A program made the translations under genes and the position numbers. Below are positions 10,411 through 18,235 of a DNA stretch of 64,000 bases, in pieces. This DNA comes from Isoetes taiwanensis (Eukaryota > Streptophyta > Lycopodiopsida > Isoetales > Isoetaceae): assembly GCA_021234155.1 (NCBI GenBank), contig JAJEKV010000091.1, forward strand, positions 2,487,501 to 2,551,500, in the 5' to 3' direction. The notes under the pieces are model-generated. The model did no database searches. It had not been told where the DNA came from and saw only the letters and a program-made list of their open reading frames with translations. The stretch's first letter is position 1; each line of letters begins with the position of its first letter.

Positions 10411-11497
10411 ATTGATCGACCGGTACTTGAACTAATTCCTTGTAATCTTGGAAGAGCGTTCGTACACTTGTCAAGTTTGTGGCTCTCCCTTGGAATTTTG
10501 ATACCTGTTCTTGCGAAGAAGAAGACTCCCCTTGAAGTACTCTTGTTGTCTTCCCCCTTATTCCCATCTGCTCTTGAAGTGCTGCAAACTCCTCCTCGGT
10601 AGGAAGTTCTTCCGTCATCATGCCTCTGATAGTGCCATAGGCTTCAATGTCTGACATGGTGTGTCCTGTGTAAGTAGCTGCTACTCGTACTTGCACCGGA
10701 AAGTCTTCTGTTTCTTGGTCGATGAAGTCTTCTAAATCCGGCTGTTGCCGTAGAAGATGAAGGAGTTCGTCGACGCGGTAGCCTCTGTCCCTGCATTCGG
10801 GGAGGTTTTTGATGTCGTTTAGCAACAAGTATTCCTGGCCTACGACTATGATCGGTGCTAGACTTGTTATTCCCAGCCCGATTGGTTGTGCAATCCTTGG
10901 GGTGGTCCTGTCAGCTTCGAAGCGGGTGATGTCTTGTTCTGCTTCACGGCGTTCCTCCTCTGGGTCCATCTCCATGTCATCCTCGCTTTCTTGCTCGGAG
11001 TCTTCACTTTCTTCGGACGCTTCTGCTATGGTCTCTTCATACTCAAGCAGTAGCCGTTCGTCTGCTGCTGCGTCTAAGGGTGTGACCTCAAGTGGCTGAA
11101 TTGATGGTTCGCCTATTATGGTTTTGGCCCTATAGACTAGATATAGCGCTAAGGCTGTGTTGTAAGAGAAAAAACTTTTTCTATTGCTAGTTAGGATCAT
11201 GTAGCCGGGTAAGCGGTTGGTTCTGTTTCGCAATACTTTGGCAATGTTGGGTGCATGACTAAGGGCTGTTTGCAATGCGGTCCTTGGTACAAAGTACCCT
11301 ATGCATGGCGGTATCTCTTGCAAGCTAGGGACTACTTTCTCTTGGAATTCTTGCAAGACTTGCTGGTAGAAGGGATTGGAGTTCAGGGTTGCCGAGAGGT
11401 CAAATTCTTTTTGAAAGACTTGGAATACTATATTGACATCTACTTCAGCAATGTGGGGGGAGGCGCTGTACCAACTGATGAAGGATTCTGTAGCCAT
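10322..11497 (-). CDS. accessory ORF2, acidic protein of unknown function
   Basis: A 391-codon frame starting MATESF at 11497, with its own upstream TATA box (11609-11616) and telo-box. Residues 1-150 look like a folded mostly helical domain (VNIVFQVFQKEFDL, YFVPRTALQTALSHAP). Residues about 150-190 are strongly acidic (EASEESEDSEQESEDDMEMD), followed by a second folded-looking region (VGQEYLLLNDIKNLPECRDRGYRVDELLHLLRQQ). There is no retroviral motif. An acidic stretch next to a gene for a histone-fold protein recalls histone chaperones, but that is inference from composition and neighbourhood only. The last 30 residues are probably read out of frame (see ORF3). Confidence 0.65.
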   Translation of the reverse strand: MATESFISWYSASPHIAEVDVNIVFQVFQKEFDLSATLNSNPFYQQVLQEFQEKVVPSLQEIPPCIGYFVPRTALQTALSHAPNIAKVLRNRTNRLPGYMILTSNRKSFFSYNTALALYLVYRAKTIIGEPSIQPLEVTPLDAAADERLLLEYEETIAEASEESEDSEQESEDDMEMDPEEERREAEQDITRFEADRTTPRIAQPIGLGITSLAPIIVVGQEYLLLNDIKNLPECRDRGYRVDELLHLLRQQPDLEDFIDQETEDFPVQVRVAATYTGHTMSDIEAYGTIRGMMTEELPTEEEFAALQEQMGIRGKTTRVLQGESSSSQEQVSKFQGRATNLTSVRTLFQDYKELVQVPVDQYASRHRGTSGARGGVPSKDSNIIFRPNGR

Positions 11498-11608
11498 GAC
11501 GAGTAGCGTGCTGCCGATATCAAATGGAACTGGGAGCGCTGGAGGGAGCTGGAAGATCGCCTTAATCGCAGGAGCAATTCTGTGGTTGAGGTTTAGGGGT
11601 TATGAGGG

Positions 11609-11647
11609 TATATATAGGGAATTTGTACCCTAAAATTTTTAGGGTTT
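11609..11647 (-). promoter_or_regulatory. TATA box and telo-box upstream of ORF2
   Basis: On the minus strand the telo-box AAACCCTAA (11639-11647) is followed by TATATATA (11609-11616), about 112 bp before the ORF2 ATG. The same pair in the same order stands before the H3-like ORF. Telo-boxes are known in promoters of plant genes of cycling cells. Independent transcription of ORF2 is inferred. Confidence 0.55.
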
Positions 11648-11800
11648 CTAAAACTCTTGATATTTGGGACGAAGGCTGATGTTTCTGGTTTAATTTGAAG
11701 CCAGAAGTGACTTGTCTACAATTGTAGGGTTCTAATGCAATAAATTTTGGCCGATTTGGATATGTGTAGCTCAACTTATGGACCTGGAAAGGTCGGATGC

Positions 11801-11864
11801 CTCTAAGAGTGCGCGAGGGGGATGTTAGATTGGGACCTAAGTGGCCTCTGGCGCACTCTTGGAG
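11801..11864 (-). repeat. 64-bp double-hairpin repeat, copy 5
   Basis: Outer arms CTCTAAGAGTGCGC and GCGCACTCTTGGAG can pair over 14 bp. Inside, a diverged inner arm GTTAGATTGGGACCTAA replaces the perfect inner stem of the other copies. Length is exactly 64 bp like the rest. It lies between the H3-like ORF and ORF2 and shares flanks with copy 4 (GGATG before, TCGTT after). Confidence 0.85.
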
Positions 11865-12011
11865 TCGTTAGCCTATCTCTGTCTAATGGATGTCAAGAAC
11901 CCGCTGGAAGGGGTAAATTCCTATTAGTTTTCTTCCTAAATGCAGGTTTCTTTGTTTATTTACCACGTTTGGAGCAAGTAGGGCTAATCAATGGCCCAGT
12001 TGGCTGGATGA

Positions 12012-12075
12012 CTCTAAGAGTGCACGAGGAGGGGGTTAGGTTGGGACCTAACTATGCTCTGGCGCACTCTTGGAG
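12012..12075 (-). repeat. 64-bp double-hairpin repeat, copy 4
   Basis: Same structure as the others with one G-to-A change in the outer arm (GTGCAC). The bases just outside extend the outer stem (GA before, TC after). It lies about 150 bp beyond the stop codon of the H3-like ORF, after an AATAAA-like sequence (minus-strand AATAATAAAG near 12155). Confidence 0.87.
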
Positions 12076-12218
12076 TCGTTGGTCAAAATATCGCATTTGC
12101 TCCAGATCTAATATTGTACCTAATGAATACACATTTTTAAACGACTATATATCTTTATTATTCAAAATTTTCATACATCACATATAAACCTGTTAGTTAC
12201 AAAAAGGTAAGTTCCCCT

Positions 12219-13403
12219 CTATTTATCTGTTCTCTTGATGTACTTGGCTAACTTCATATCCTTTGGTTGAAGTGTGACCCTCTTTGCATGGAGCGTGCAC
12301 ACCAGTGAATCCTCGAAATATTGCACTACCTCCATCTCTGCTGCTTCTTGTAAAGCGAGTAACATGTCGTTAGTTACTCGCTTGTTGGGGTCGAACTCCC
12401 ACAAGATTTCTCGGACAAACCTCTGGAATGCTGCTCGCGGAATCAGAAATCCGTAGCTTCTTTGGAAGTGGCGGATTTCTCTCAGGGCCCTTGCAAAGGG
12501 TGAGTCTTGAGATCTCTTCATAGGTTTCTTCGGAGGCTCCGGGAGCTCTGGTGGAGGTTTGAGCTGGAATGCTTCTCGAGTTGGCCGCCCTCCTTCGACA
12601 AACTTGACCCTGTGTGCTTCGTAATAAGCTGCGTATTCGTCGTACATCTTCTTGTATATCGTATAGTCGGCTAATTCCTTCTTGTACCTCCTCTCGGGCC
12701 CTAGAGTGTAAGAGTCCCTGGCTGTCTTGGTTGCCTTCTTTGTGGTTGCTTTCTCCTCACCTAGTTTCTTTGCCTCTTGCCATTCTGAAAATGGTGGGGG
12801 CAATGGCGGGGGTAGGTCAACCTGTGTCTCAGCCTGGTCCTGAGCTGGAAGTGAGTCTTCTTCCTGGGGTTCTTCTGTATCCGGATGAGGGTTAGCCTGC
12901 TTCTGTGATGATTCTCCGGTTCCGAGAAGTACTGACTCCAAGAAGTCTGCCACATCACCAGTATCTTCTGACGAGGATGGAGGTTGTTCGCCCTCGGTTG
13001 GCTCGTTTATGACTACGCCGGTCGAGGTCTTCCTCTTCTTAGGCCGGGGTTCTTCAGTCATTACCCTTTTCCCTTTCGGGTCGGGTTCCTCCCTATTCTT
13101 AGTCCTCAGCTCCCGCCATTGATCATCCTCCGCCTCTGCAACTTCTTCATCCGCTTTCCTTCTCGCCTTCTCCTCCTTTCTCTTGGCCCTTTCTTCTCTT
13201 CTTCTTGCCTTTTCTTCTTTCTTCCTGGCTTTTTCCTCTTTCCTGCGCCTCTTTTCCAAGTTTCTATAGTACCTAGGCCGCCTCTCCATGTCAGCCTTCA
13301 GTTTATCATCAGCATCTTTGAGCTTCTGTTCGGCGGCGAGTACTTGGGCGCTGGGCTTATCATCCTTCTTTGGCTTGCGGGCGGTGTGTTTTGTCCTAGC
13401 CAT
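12219..13403 (-). CDS. retrotransposon-encoded histone H3-like protein
   Basis: A 394-codon frame (ATG at 13401-13403; the frame is open 23 codons further upstream, but this ATG gives an H3 start). The product begins MARTKHTARKPKK, almost the H3 tail: K4, R8 and K9 positions are kept, Q5 is H and S10 is P. Residues about 25-110 are a highly charged, probably coiled region rich in RKEEKARR. Residues 110-290 are disordered, acidic and proline-rich. The last 93 residues are a whole H3 histone fold: ALREIRHFQRSYGFLIPRA (alpha-N), FQRFVREI (alpha-1), ALQEAAEMEVVQYFEDSLVC (alpha-2), HAKRVTLQPKDMKLAKYI (alpha-3). Loop 1 has canonical H3 length, without the insertion common in CENH3, although EIRHFQ and LIP.A.F recall CENH3. 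No stop or frameshift is present, unlike pol. Confidence 0.93.
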   Translation of the reverse strand: MARTKHTARKPKKDDKPSAQVLAAEQKLKDADDKLKADMERRPRYYRNLEKRRRKEEKARKKEEKARRREERAKRKEEKARRKADEEVAEAEDDQWRELRTKNREEPDPKGKRVMTEEPRPKKRKTSTGVVINEPTEGEQPPSSSEDTGDVADFLESVLLGTGESSQKQANPHPDTEEPQEEDSLPAQDQAETQVDLPPPLPPPFSEWQEAKKLGEEKATTKKATKTARDSYTLGPERRYKKELADYTIYKKMYDEYAAYYEAHRVKFVEGGRPTREAFQLKPPPELPEPPKKPMKRSQDSPFARALREIRHFQRSYGFLIPRAAFQRFVREILWEFDPNKRVTNDMLLALQEAAEMEVVQYFEDSLVCTLHAKRVTLQPKDMKLAKYIKRTDK

Positions 13404-13505
13404 TGTATGACAGTGTTCGATTTGGAGCAGGGCGCTAAAAGATCGGTTAACAGAAGGAGCTCGCAGAATCACGTGAGAAACCCTAAAAAATGAGCCTATG
13501 TCCCG

Positions 13506-13534
13506 TAATTTATAGGGTTTAATCTTTAGGGTTT
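13506..13534 (-). promoter_or_regulatory. TATA box and telo-box upstream of the H3-like ORF
   Basis: On the minus strand telo-box AAACCCTAA (13526-13534) is followed by TATAAATTA (13506-13514), about 105 bp before the ATG at 13403. A second AAACCCTAA, in the opposite orientation, lies near 13477-13490. The arrangement matches that of ORF2, suggesting that the accessory genes are separate transcription units inside the element. Confidence 0.58.
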
Positions 13535-13625
13535 GGTCGAATTAGTGGTCTGGTTGGTTTGCTGGCGAAAGTCTCCCCATCTTGGATGAAATTGGGGTCT
13601 TGTTTGGTCCTGTTCCTTCGAACAC

Positions 13626-13689
13626 CTCTAAGAGTGCGCGAGGAGGGGGTTAGGTCGGGACCTAACTATGCTCTGGCGCACTCTTGGAG
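13626..13689 (-). repeat. 64-bp double-hairpin repeat, copy 3
   Basis: Outer arms CTCTAAGAGTGCGC and GCGCACTCTTGGAG; inner perfect stem GTTAGGTC and GACCTAAC with a two-base loop. Flanking C and G extend the outer stem. It lies about 220 bp upstream of the H3-like ORF and 90 bp upstream of its telo-box and TATA box. Confidence 0.9.
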
Positions 13690-13836
13690 GCGTTGGCCTT
13701 CTCTGCTCCAACACATCCAATTTACACAATTTACATGTCGTTTCCCACTTATTCAAGCATTTTAAGCAAGATTCTATTATTACCTTTACCCTTTGAGTAA
13801 GTTATGATCAATTTTTGAGGTCACTTTTAGGGACGT

Positions 13837-13900
13837 CTCTAAGAGTGCGCGAGGAGGGGGTTAGGTCGGGACCTAACTATACTCTGGCGCACTCTTGGAG
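13837..13900 (-). repeat. 64-bp double-hairpin repeat, copy 2
   Basis: Almost identical to copy 3 (one base differs between the stems, TATACTC for TATGCTC). Flanking GT and AC extend the outer stem. The spacing to copy 3 is 147 bp of unrelated sequence, so these are dispersed copies and not a tandem array. Confidence 0.9.
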
Positions 13901-14050
13901 ACATTGTTCCAAAAGTGACTTGTACTTAACGTTCTTCAATGTTTTAACATATAATTCTAGCTATTTCGAGCTTTTTGATTGGGATTTCATCTTTTATTTT
14001 ATCATTTGGAGTTCCTAAGGCCAAGTTCTAGGGTTCGTATGGGGTGACTA

Positions 14051-14114
14051 CTCTAAGAGTGCGCGAGAGACCCATTAGGTCTGGACCTAACATGCTCTTG
14101 GCGCACTCTTGGAG
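14051..14114 (-). repeat. 64-bp double-hairpin repeat, copy 1
   Basis: The copy nearest the primer-binding site. Outer arms are unchanged. The inner stem is altered (ATTAGGTCTGGACCTAAC on the plus strand) but still pairs over eight bases (TTAGGTCT/GGACCTAA region), while the linking bases differ more. The 14115-14371 stretch between it and the primer-binding site shows nothing else. Confidence 0.85.
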
Positions 14115-14358
14115 GTATCGGCCGAAAGTGCCTGAAATTTAGTAGGCTCTCTTAAGTACTTTTTGACTGTTTGTTCTATCTTACCTATGTTCTCTAATTA
14201 TCCTAATCCTAGATAATTACTAACTCTACCCCGGGAGAAAAAATTTTCCCGCTACTCGAGGTTTGTGCTTGGGCTTTTACCTCCAAGACTGAATGTCTAG
14301 ATGAGTTAGTTCATATAGGATTTCGGTCAGTGCTCGATCCTGGTCTGCCAAGATCAGA

Positions 14359-14370
14359 GCTCTGATACCA
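14359..14370 (-). other. primer-binding site, initiator tRNA-Met type
   Basis: Minus-strand TGGTATCAGAGC, the complement of the 3' end of plant initiator tRNA-Met, lies one base after the LTR end CGTCACA. This fixes the 3' border of the 5' LTR. Confidence 0.9.
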
Positions 14371-14371
14371 T

Positions 14372-15910
14372 TGTGACGGCCCCGGCTCATATACGATGCC
14401 CCGATCGTATACAAACTGGAGATCATTCCTCAAACCAGCATCTGCCCGCTCATGTGAGGCCGTCCACCTAACATCGGGCTCTCGATGGTGGCCAAGAACC
14501 CGACGGGGAAGAATGGACGTGTCATTCATCCCGTCTCCCTCGGGATCGACCTAGCAACGGAAGCGTAAACAAAACATGAGCACATGACATCAAGCAATAA
14601 TAACATACCCACCTCGAAGGGTGGTCCACCATATCACAGTAGCTGCATCACACATCAGTACATCAATATGACATCAATATGACATAGGGAAGATCCTACC
14701 CAGGCTCAGACTCATGGGGATCAACTGACAGTTTGGGGTCTCCAGATAGCAATGCAGACAGAATTCATAGCAAATGGATTTGGTTGGCATAGGAACATGG
14801 CCGTTGGGTAGTCCACTCCATCCGCCCCTCCTGTGCATACTTTGCAGATAGGCTGAAAAGTATTGGAGCCTGACCGTAGCCTGCCAGGTGAATAGCCAGC
14901 GGGGCTACTACTACTGGGTTGCATCTCCCCAGTCCCGATGAGGCAGGAGGAGATCACTCTCCTCCAGAAGGTTCATGCTAATCACGGGCGAGCTAGAGAG
15001 CCACTGCTCGTATACGACTTGAACTCACTGGAAGATGACGCCATCACCCCACGAGTGTCGAGCCCATACCCTGCCCTCACGCAGTGCCAGGGTATTAGGC
15101 CTAGCTCACAGCGTTCCTCGGCCGTCGTTACGCGCCAGCGGGATCAACCGTGATTAGACAAGCCCTCCCTTGTCAGCCGGTCTAGCTCCGCCACCCACAG
15201 CCAGGCGGGCTCTTATGCACAGGCCGCATTAATTGGGAATTAATGGGCTAAAACTATGATCATACAACTACTTGGTTCCCAATACACAAGAATGGCGCAT
15301 AGAATGTCAAACATCATCACAACAGAACTAAAACAATAGAATACATCTATTCTAATCTACCTAATCATACATGGTTAGGTTCCTTTGTTAGTATCTATCA
15401 TTCTTAGGCTGTAGGACGTCGCCTATAGCTAAGAATGAATAGGCTGAAAACTCGGATCTAACTATCGGATCAACCACTAACCGGCTTCTTGGTTGGCTCC
15501 TATTCCTCTGAAGGCGTCCATGCTGTTGGATCTCGAGATTGCTGGCTGGGATCGAGCTGCGACTTAGGAATTTCGGTTCCTCTGCTACTCTTCAGGCGAG
15601 ATGGCGTCCAATGCTGCTCCAATCCGACCTATAGGGGCTGGAAACCGAAAGGGTTTCCCTTTTAGGGTTTATGCCCCTTTATCCCCACGAATTTTAGGGT
15701 TGGACCCTTTTTGGTCAATGGCCTATTGCCACATGGCAAAAGGATATTATATTCACATGTGGCCTTAACATGTGCAATATAATGGTTCACAGGGTTGTAC
15801 CCTAGGGTACTACCCCTTTATGGTCGATGTGTACATGTCGTCATGTCGTCTGAGTCGACATGTACTAGTGACGTATCAGTATAATATACGTATTCATACC
15901 GTATATTATT
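14372..15910 (-). repeat. 5' LTR of the histone-bearing chromovirus
   Basis: The inner end GCCGTCACA mirrors the TGTGACG start seen in the 3' LTR, giving an LTR of about 1.55 kb. Positions 15503-15910 match the 3' LTR fragment 4010-4417 without indels. The LTR contains telo-box-like AAACCCTAA on the sense strand near 15660. Its last 150 bp also resemble the end of the LTR of the 16-kb element (GAATGACAC, TTGTATACG and CGTATATG blocks), showing common descent. Confidence 0.88.
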
Positions 15911-15924
15911 GCGAACGATCCACG

Positions 15925-16960
15925 GTTTGTGAACTAAGCGGGTCTTCTAAGCCCCGAAGTCGAGAAACAGCGAGGCGCCTTGAGGATGCTGGCCTTAAGG
16001 GATGCATTTCCCTGTGCTTAAGGCATTCTCGACTCGCGAGTCGAGAATGCAGACAGCAAGCTCTGTGGTTTCCCTGTGGTTAGTTGCAGAGGCCTCCACC
16101 CAGTCCGAGCCTCTCCCTTTCGCAATATTCGAGGAAGATGGATCGAAGGAGAGTGGCTCTGACTGGATAGAGGTACCTGCGACCAAACACAGGAGAATGA
16201 GCTGGCTAAGGGATTCTCGACTGGCGAGTCGAGAATGCAAAATGTTAACTTCATGCGCATTCTCGACTTCCAAAGTCGAGAATGCCTTAGCAAACAAAAA
16301 CTCCAAGTAGTACTCTGAGTGCTGGCTGGTTAAGGCACTCGACCGGGGCGAAGTCGAGAATGCGACGGCCGATCAGGACCAGAGAAGACGCTGCGGGTAC
16401 GTCGGGCCATTTCCCTTCGCAATATTGAGGAGCAAGATAGTTGAAGGAGAGTGGCTCGGACTATCTGCCGTGCACCGAGAATGCACCGGAGCCGGCATTG
16501 CCGTGTATTGAGACTAGCAAGTTTTTTCGACTCGCGAGTCGAAAACCGGCTGCGTCTGTGGTTAGTATTTGAGGCCCTCCCACCCGGTCGGGCAGTCCTC
16601 TTAATATTCGATGAAGATGGTTCGAAGGGAGAGTGGCTCGGTGGGTGGAGGCACTGCGACCCGGGACACATGGGCATTGGCTGGGTATGACATTCTCGAC
16701 TTCCGGTAGTGAGAATGCACAAAAAGCGCAAATGTGCTTTCTTTGACTAGAAAGAGGTTGGGTAGGTATTGTGCATTCTCGACTCACGATTCGAAAATTC
16801 CTCAACCAAACCAACGGTCGTAGTACACTCTGTTCGGCCGAAAGGTCGAGAAATTTCGACTCGAGAAGAAGGCATGTACGTCTGGATTGTTGGCAAGGTG
16901 AGGCATTCTCGACTTCATGAGGAGAAGGGTTCCCTTCCCCGCACCTCTCCTGCCGGGGAG
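15925..16960. repeat. cluster of nested palindromes, foldback-like
   Basis: The words GCATTCTCGAC and GTCGAGAATGC occur about ten times in alternating orientation (16023, 16040, 16203, 16228, 16257, 16276, 16352, 16690, 16776, 16903). Positions 16023-16050 form a perfect 28-bp palindrome with arms GCATTCTCGACTCG and CGAGTCGAGAATGC. Between them lie longer imperfect inverted repeats with arms like CAGTCCGAGCC and GGAGAGTGGCTC (16097-16180, 16400-16470, 16565-16650). A further hairpin GCCTTAAG/CTTAAGGC lies at 15991-16024. The many overlapping ORFs on both strands here are by-products of the palindromes. The cluster abuts the damaged outer end of the gypsy 5' LTR. Confidence 0.8.
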
Positions 16961-16980
16961 GATATCTTTGTGAGTTAGAA

Positions 16981-17934
16981 ATACAAATTCTGTAAAGCAA
17001 TTCCTATTCTTAGTTCATAGTTAGAAACATTCATTCATAGTTATGTTCTGTTATGAAACATTCATAGACAGTTTTGCAATTTCTTTTGTGAATCATTCAT
17101 AGTAATGTTCTGTTACTGCTCTGCAATATTTTTCTTCCTATCACCTGTCTCCGAGGATTCCTAATTCGGTTGCTTGCCACTAGTCTTACCACTAGTCTCA
17201 CTTATGCCTGTACAAGGTATTCAATTAAACAAAAACTAAGAAAAAGAAAACAAAAACAGAAAACAAAACAAAAGGAAAACAGAAAACAGAGACAACATGT
17301 GAAACAGTGGAGACAAATGAGAACATATTAAAAAAACATACCTGGGAGATTTGTTGGATGAGGAGGAAGCTCCCGTGTTCGATTCCATGCGGCTACAGGC
17401 GTTTGCAAAGCGAGAATAAGGATTTGTGGGGCTGGAAATTGTATCAGGAGATATTAAGAGCCTCTAGTAAAAGAATATAAGTAAGAGTGCAGTAAAGGAC
17501 TTACAGAAAACTAAAAAGAAGCAGTAAAAGAAGCTAAAAACTTACAGAGAAGAACCTCACTTTCTTCTTAGGCAGTAACGCCCACTCGAACACTCGAACT
17601 GCGCGAAAACCTCGGCGCTGGATGCGTCGCGATCCGTCGACCAGTCTGCTGTCATAAGAACATGTCGGAATTGGTTGAATAGATCGATCGCCAAGGGGGA
17701 GCTCCGGAGACGGAATAGAAAAACAGAACAGAGGAAGAGGATGAATGGGTCGCGGGGGAAGAGGAAGAGGGTGCAGTTATTTCTGGCTGCACCCTCGAAC
17801 CTCGATAAAGTTGCCATTATGACACCCTGTCACGTGTGGGCCATGCCATCCGTGACCTGGGTATCCGGATTGCTGACGTGGCCATGTCAGCGGTCGCTGA
17901 TGAAGCGCCACGTGGACACAATAATGCTTTCAAT
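16981..17934. other. non-coding stretch, nothing recognised
   Basis: AT-rich with short direct repeats (TCATAGTTA...TGTTCTGTTA words near 17020-17110) and an A-rich stretch at 17225-17290. A short minus-strand frame at 17557-17817 has no recognisable features. No RNA gene or terminal repeat could be supported. Confidence 0.5.
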
Positions 17935-18150
17935 GGTTCCAATATTAATGGTTCATGGTTTTAATGGTTATAATGTTTTTAATGGTTAATGGTTCCAATG
18001 GTTATAATGTTTTAATGTTTTTAATGGTTATATGGTTTTAATGTTTTTAATGGTTATATGGTTGTAATGGTTCTGTATGATTTAAATTGTTTTAGTGGTT
18101 TAAATGGATTTAATGGTTTTAATGCTTGTATATGGTTTTAATATGTGCTC
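17935..18150. repeat. AATGGTT-type minisatellite
   Basis: About 200 bp built from variants of AATGGTT and AATGTTTTT (for example GGTTTTAATGGTTATAATG), with many imperfect iterations. It lies immediately upstream of the DUF7869-type gene fragment. Confidence 0.8.
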
Positions 18151-18235
18151 TTTCATTCAGGGAGCATGTGAGGTGAGCAAAATGGAGCCAAGGAAGCCCA
18201 ACACAGGACATTGCCCTAGGCTCCAGTGAAGGAAG

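Larger units (their letters stand above)
4010..15910 (-). mobile_element. Ty3/gypsy chromovirus carrying an H3-like histone gene
   Basis: A minus-strand LTR retrotransposon. In sense order: 5' LTR (14372-15910), primer-binding site, three hairpin repeats, H3-like ORF, two hairpin repeats, acidic accessory ORFs, gag, protease, RT, RNase H, integrase with chromodomain, polypurine tract, 3' LTR (4010-4430, cut by the copia insertion). The two LTRs match without indels over 408 bp with about six transitions by eye, so the insertion is fairly recent. A chromodomain after the integrase puts it in the chromovirus branch. The block between 5' LTR and gag is not part of any standard chromovirus layout. 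The outermost 13 bp of the 5' LTR are lost or altered where the foldback cluster begins. Confidence 0.92.

Noticed and set aside
12219-13403. Calling the H3-like protein a true CENH3
   Set aside because: EIRHFQ and LIP.A.F recall CENH3, but loop 1 has canonical H3 length and the start of the tail is that of canonical H3. The evidence supports only an H3-type fold.
13626-13900. Histone mRNA 3' stem-loop
   Set aside because: The hairpins are mostly upstream of the H3-like ORF, much longer than the animal histone stem-loop, and plants do not use that element.
11801-14114. CRISPR-like array
   Set aside because: The 64-bp repeats are few, with spacings from 147 to over 1500 bp, and lie around genes in a plant retrotransposon.
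15995-17000. Overlapping ORFs of 80-180 codons on both strands
   Set aside because: They cross palindromes, so each strand mirrors the other; no domain or codon pattern supports them.
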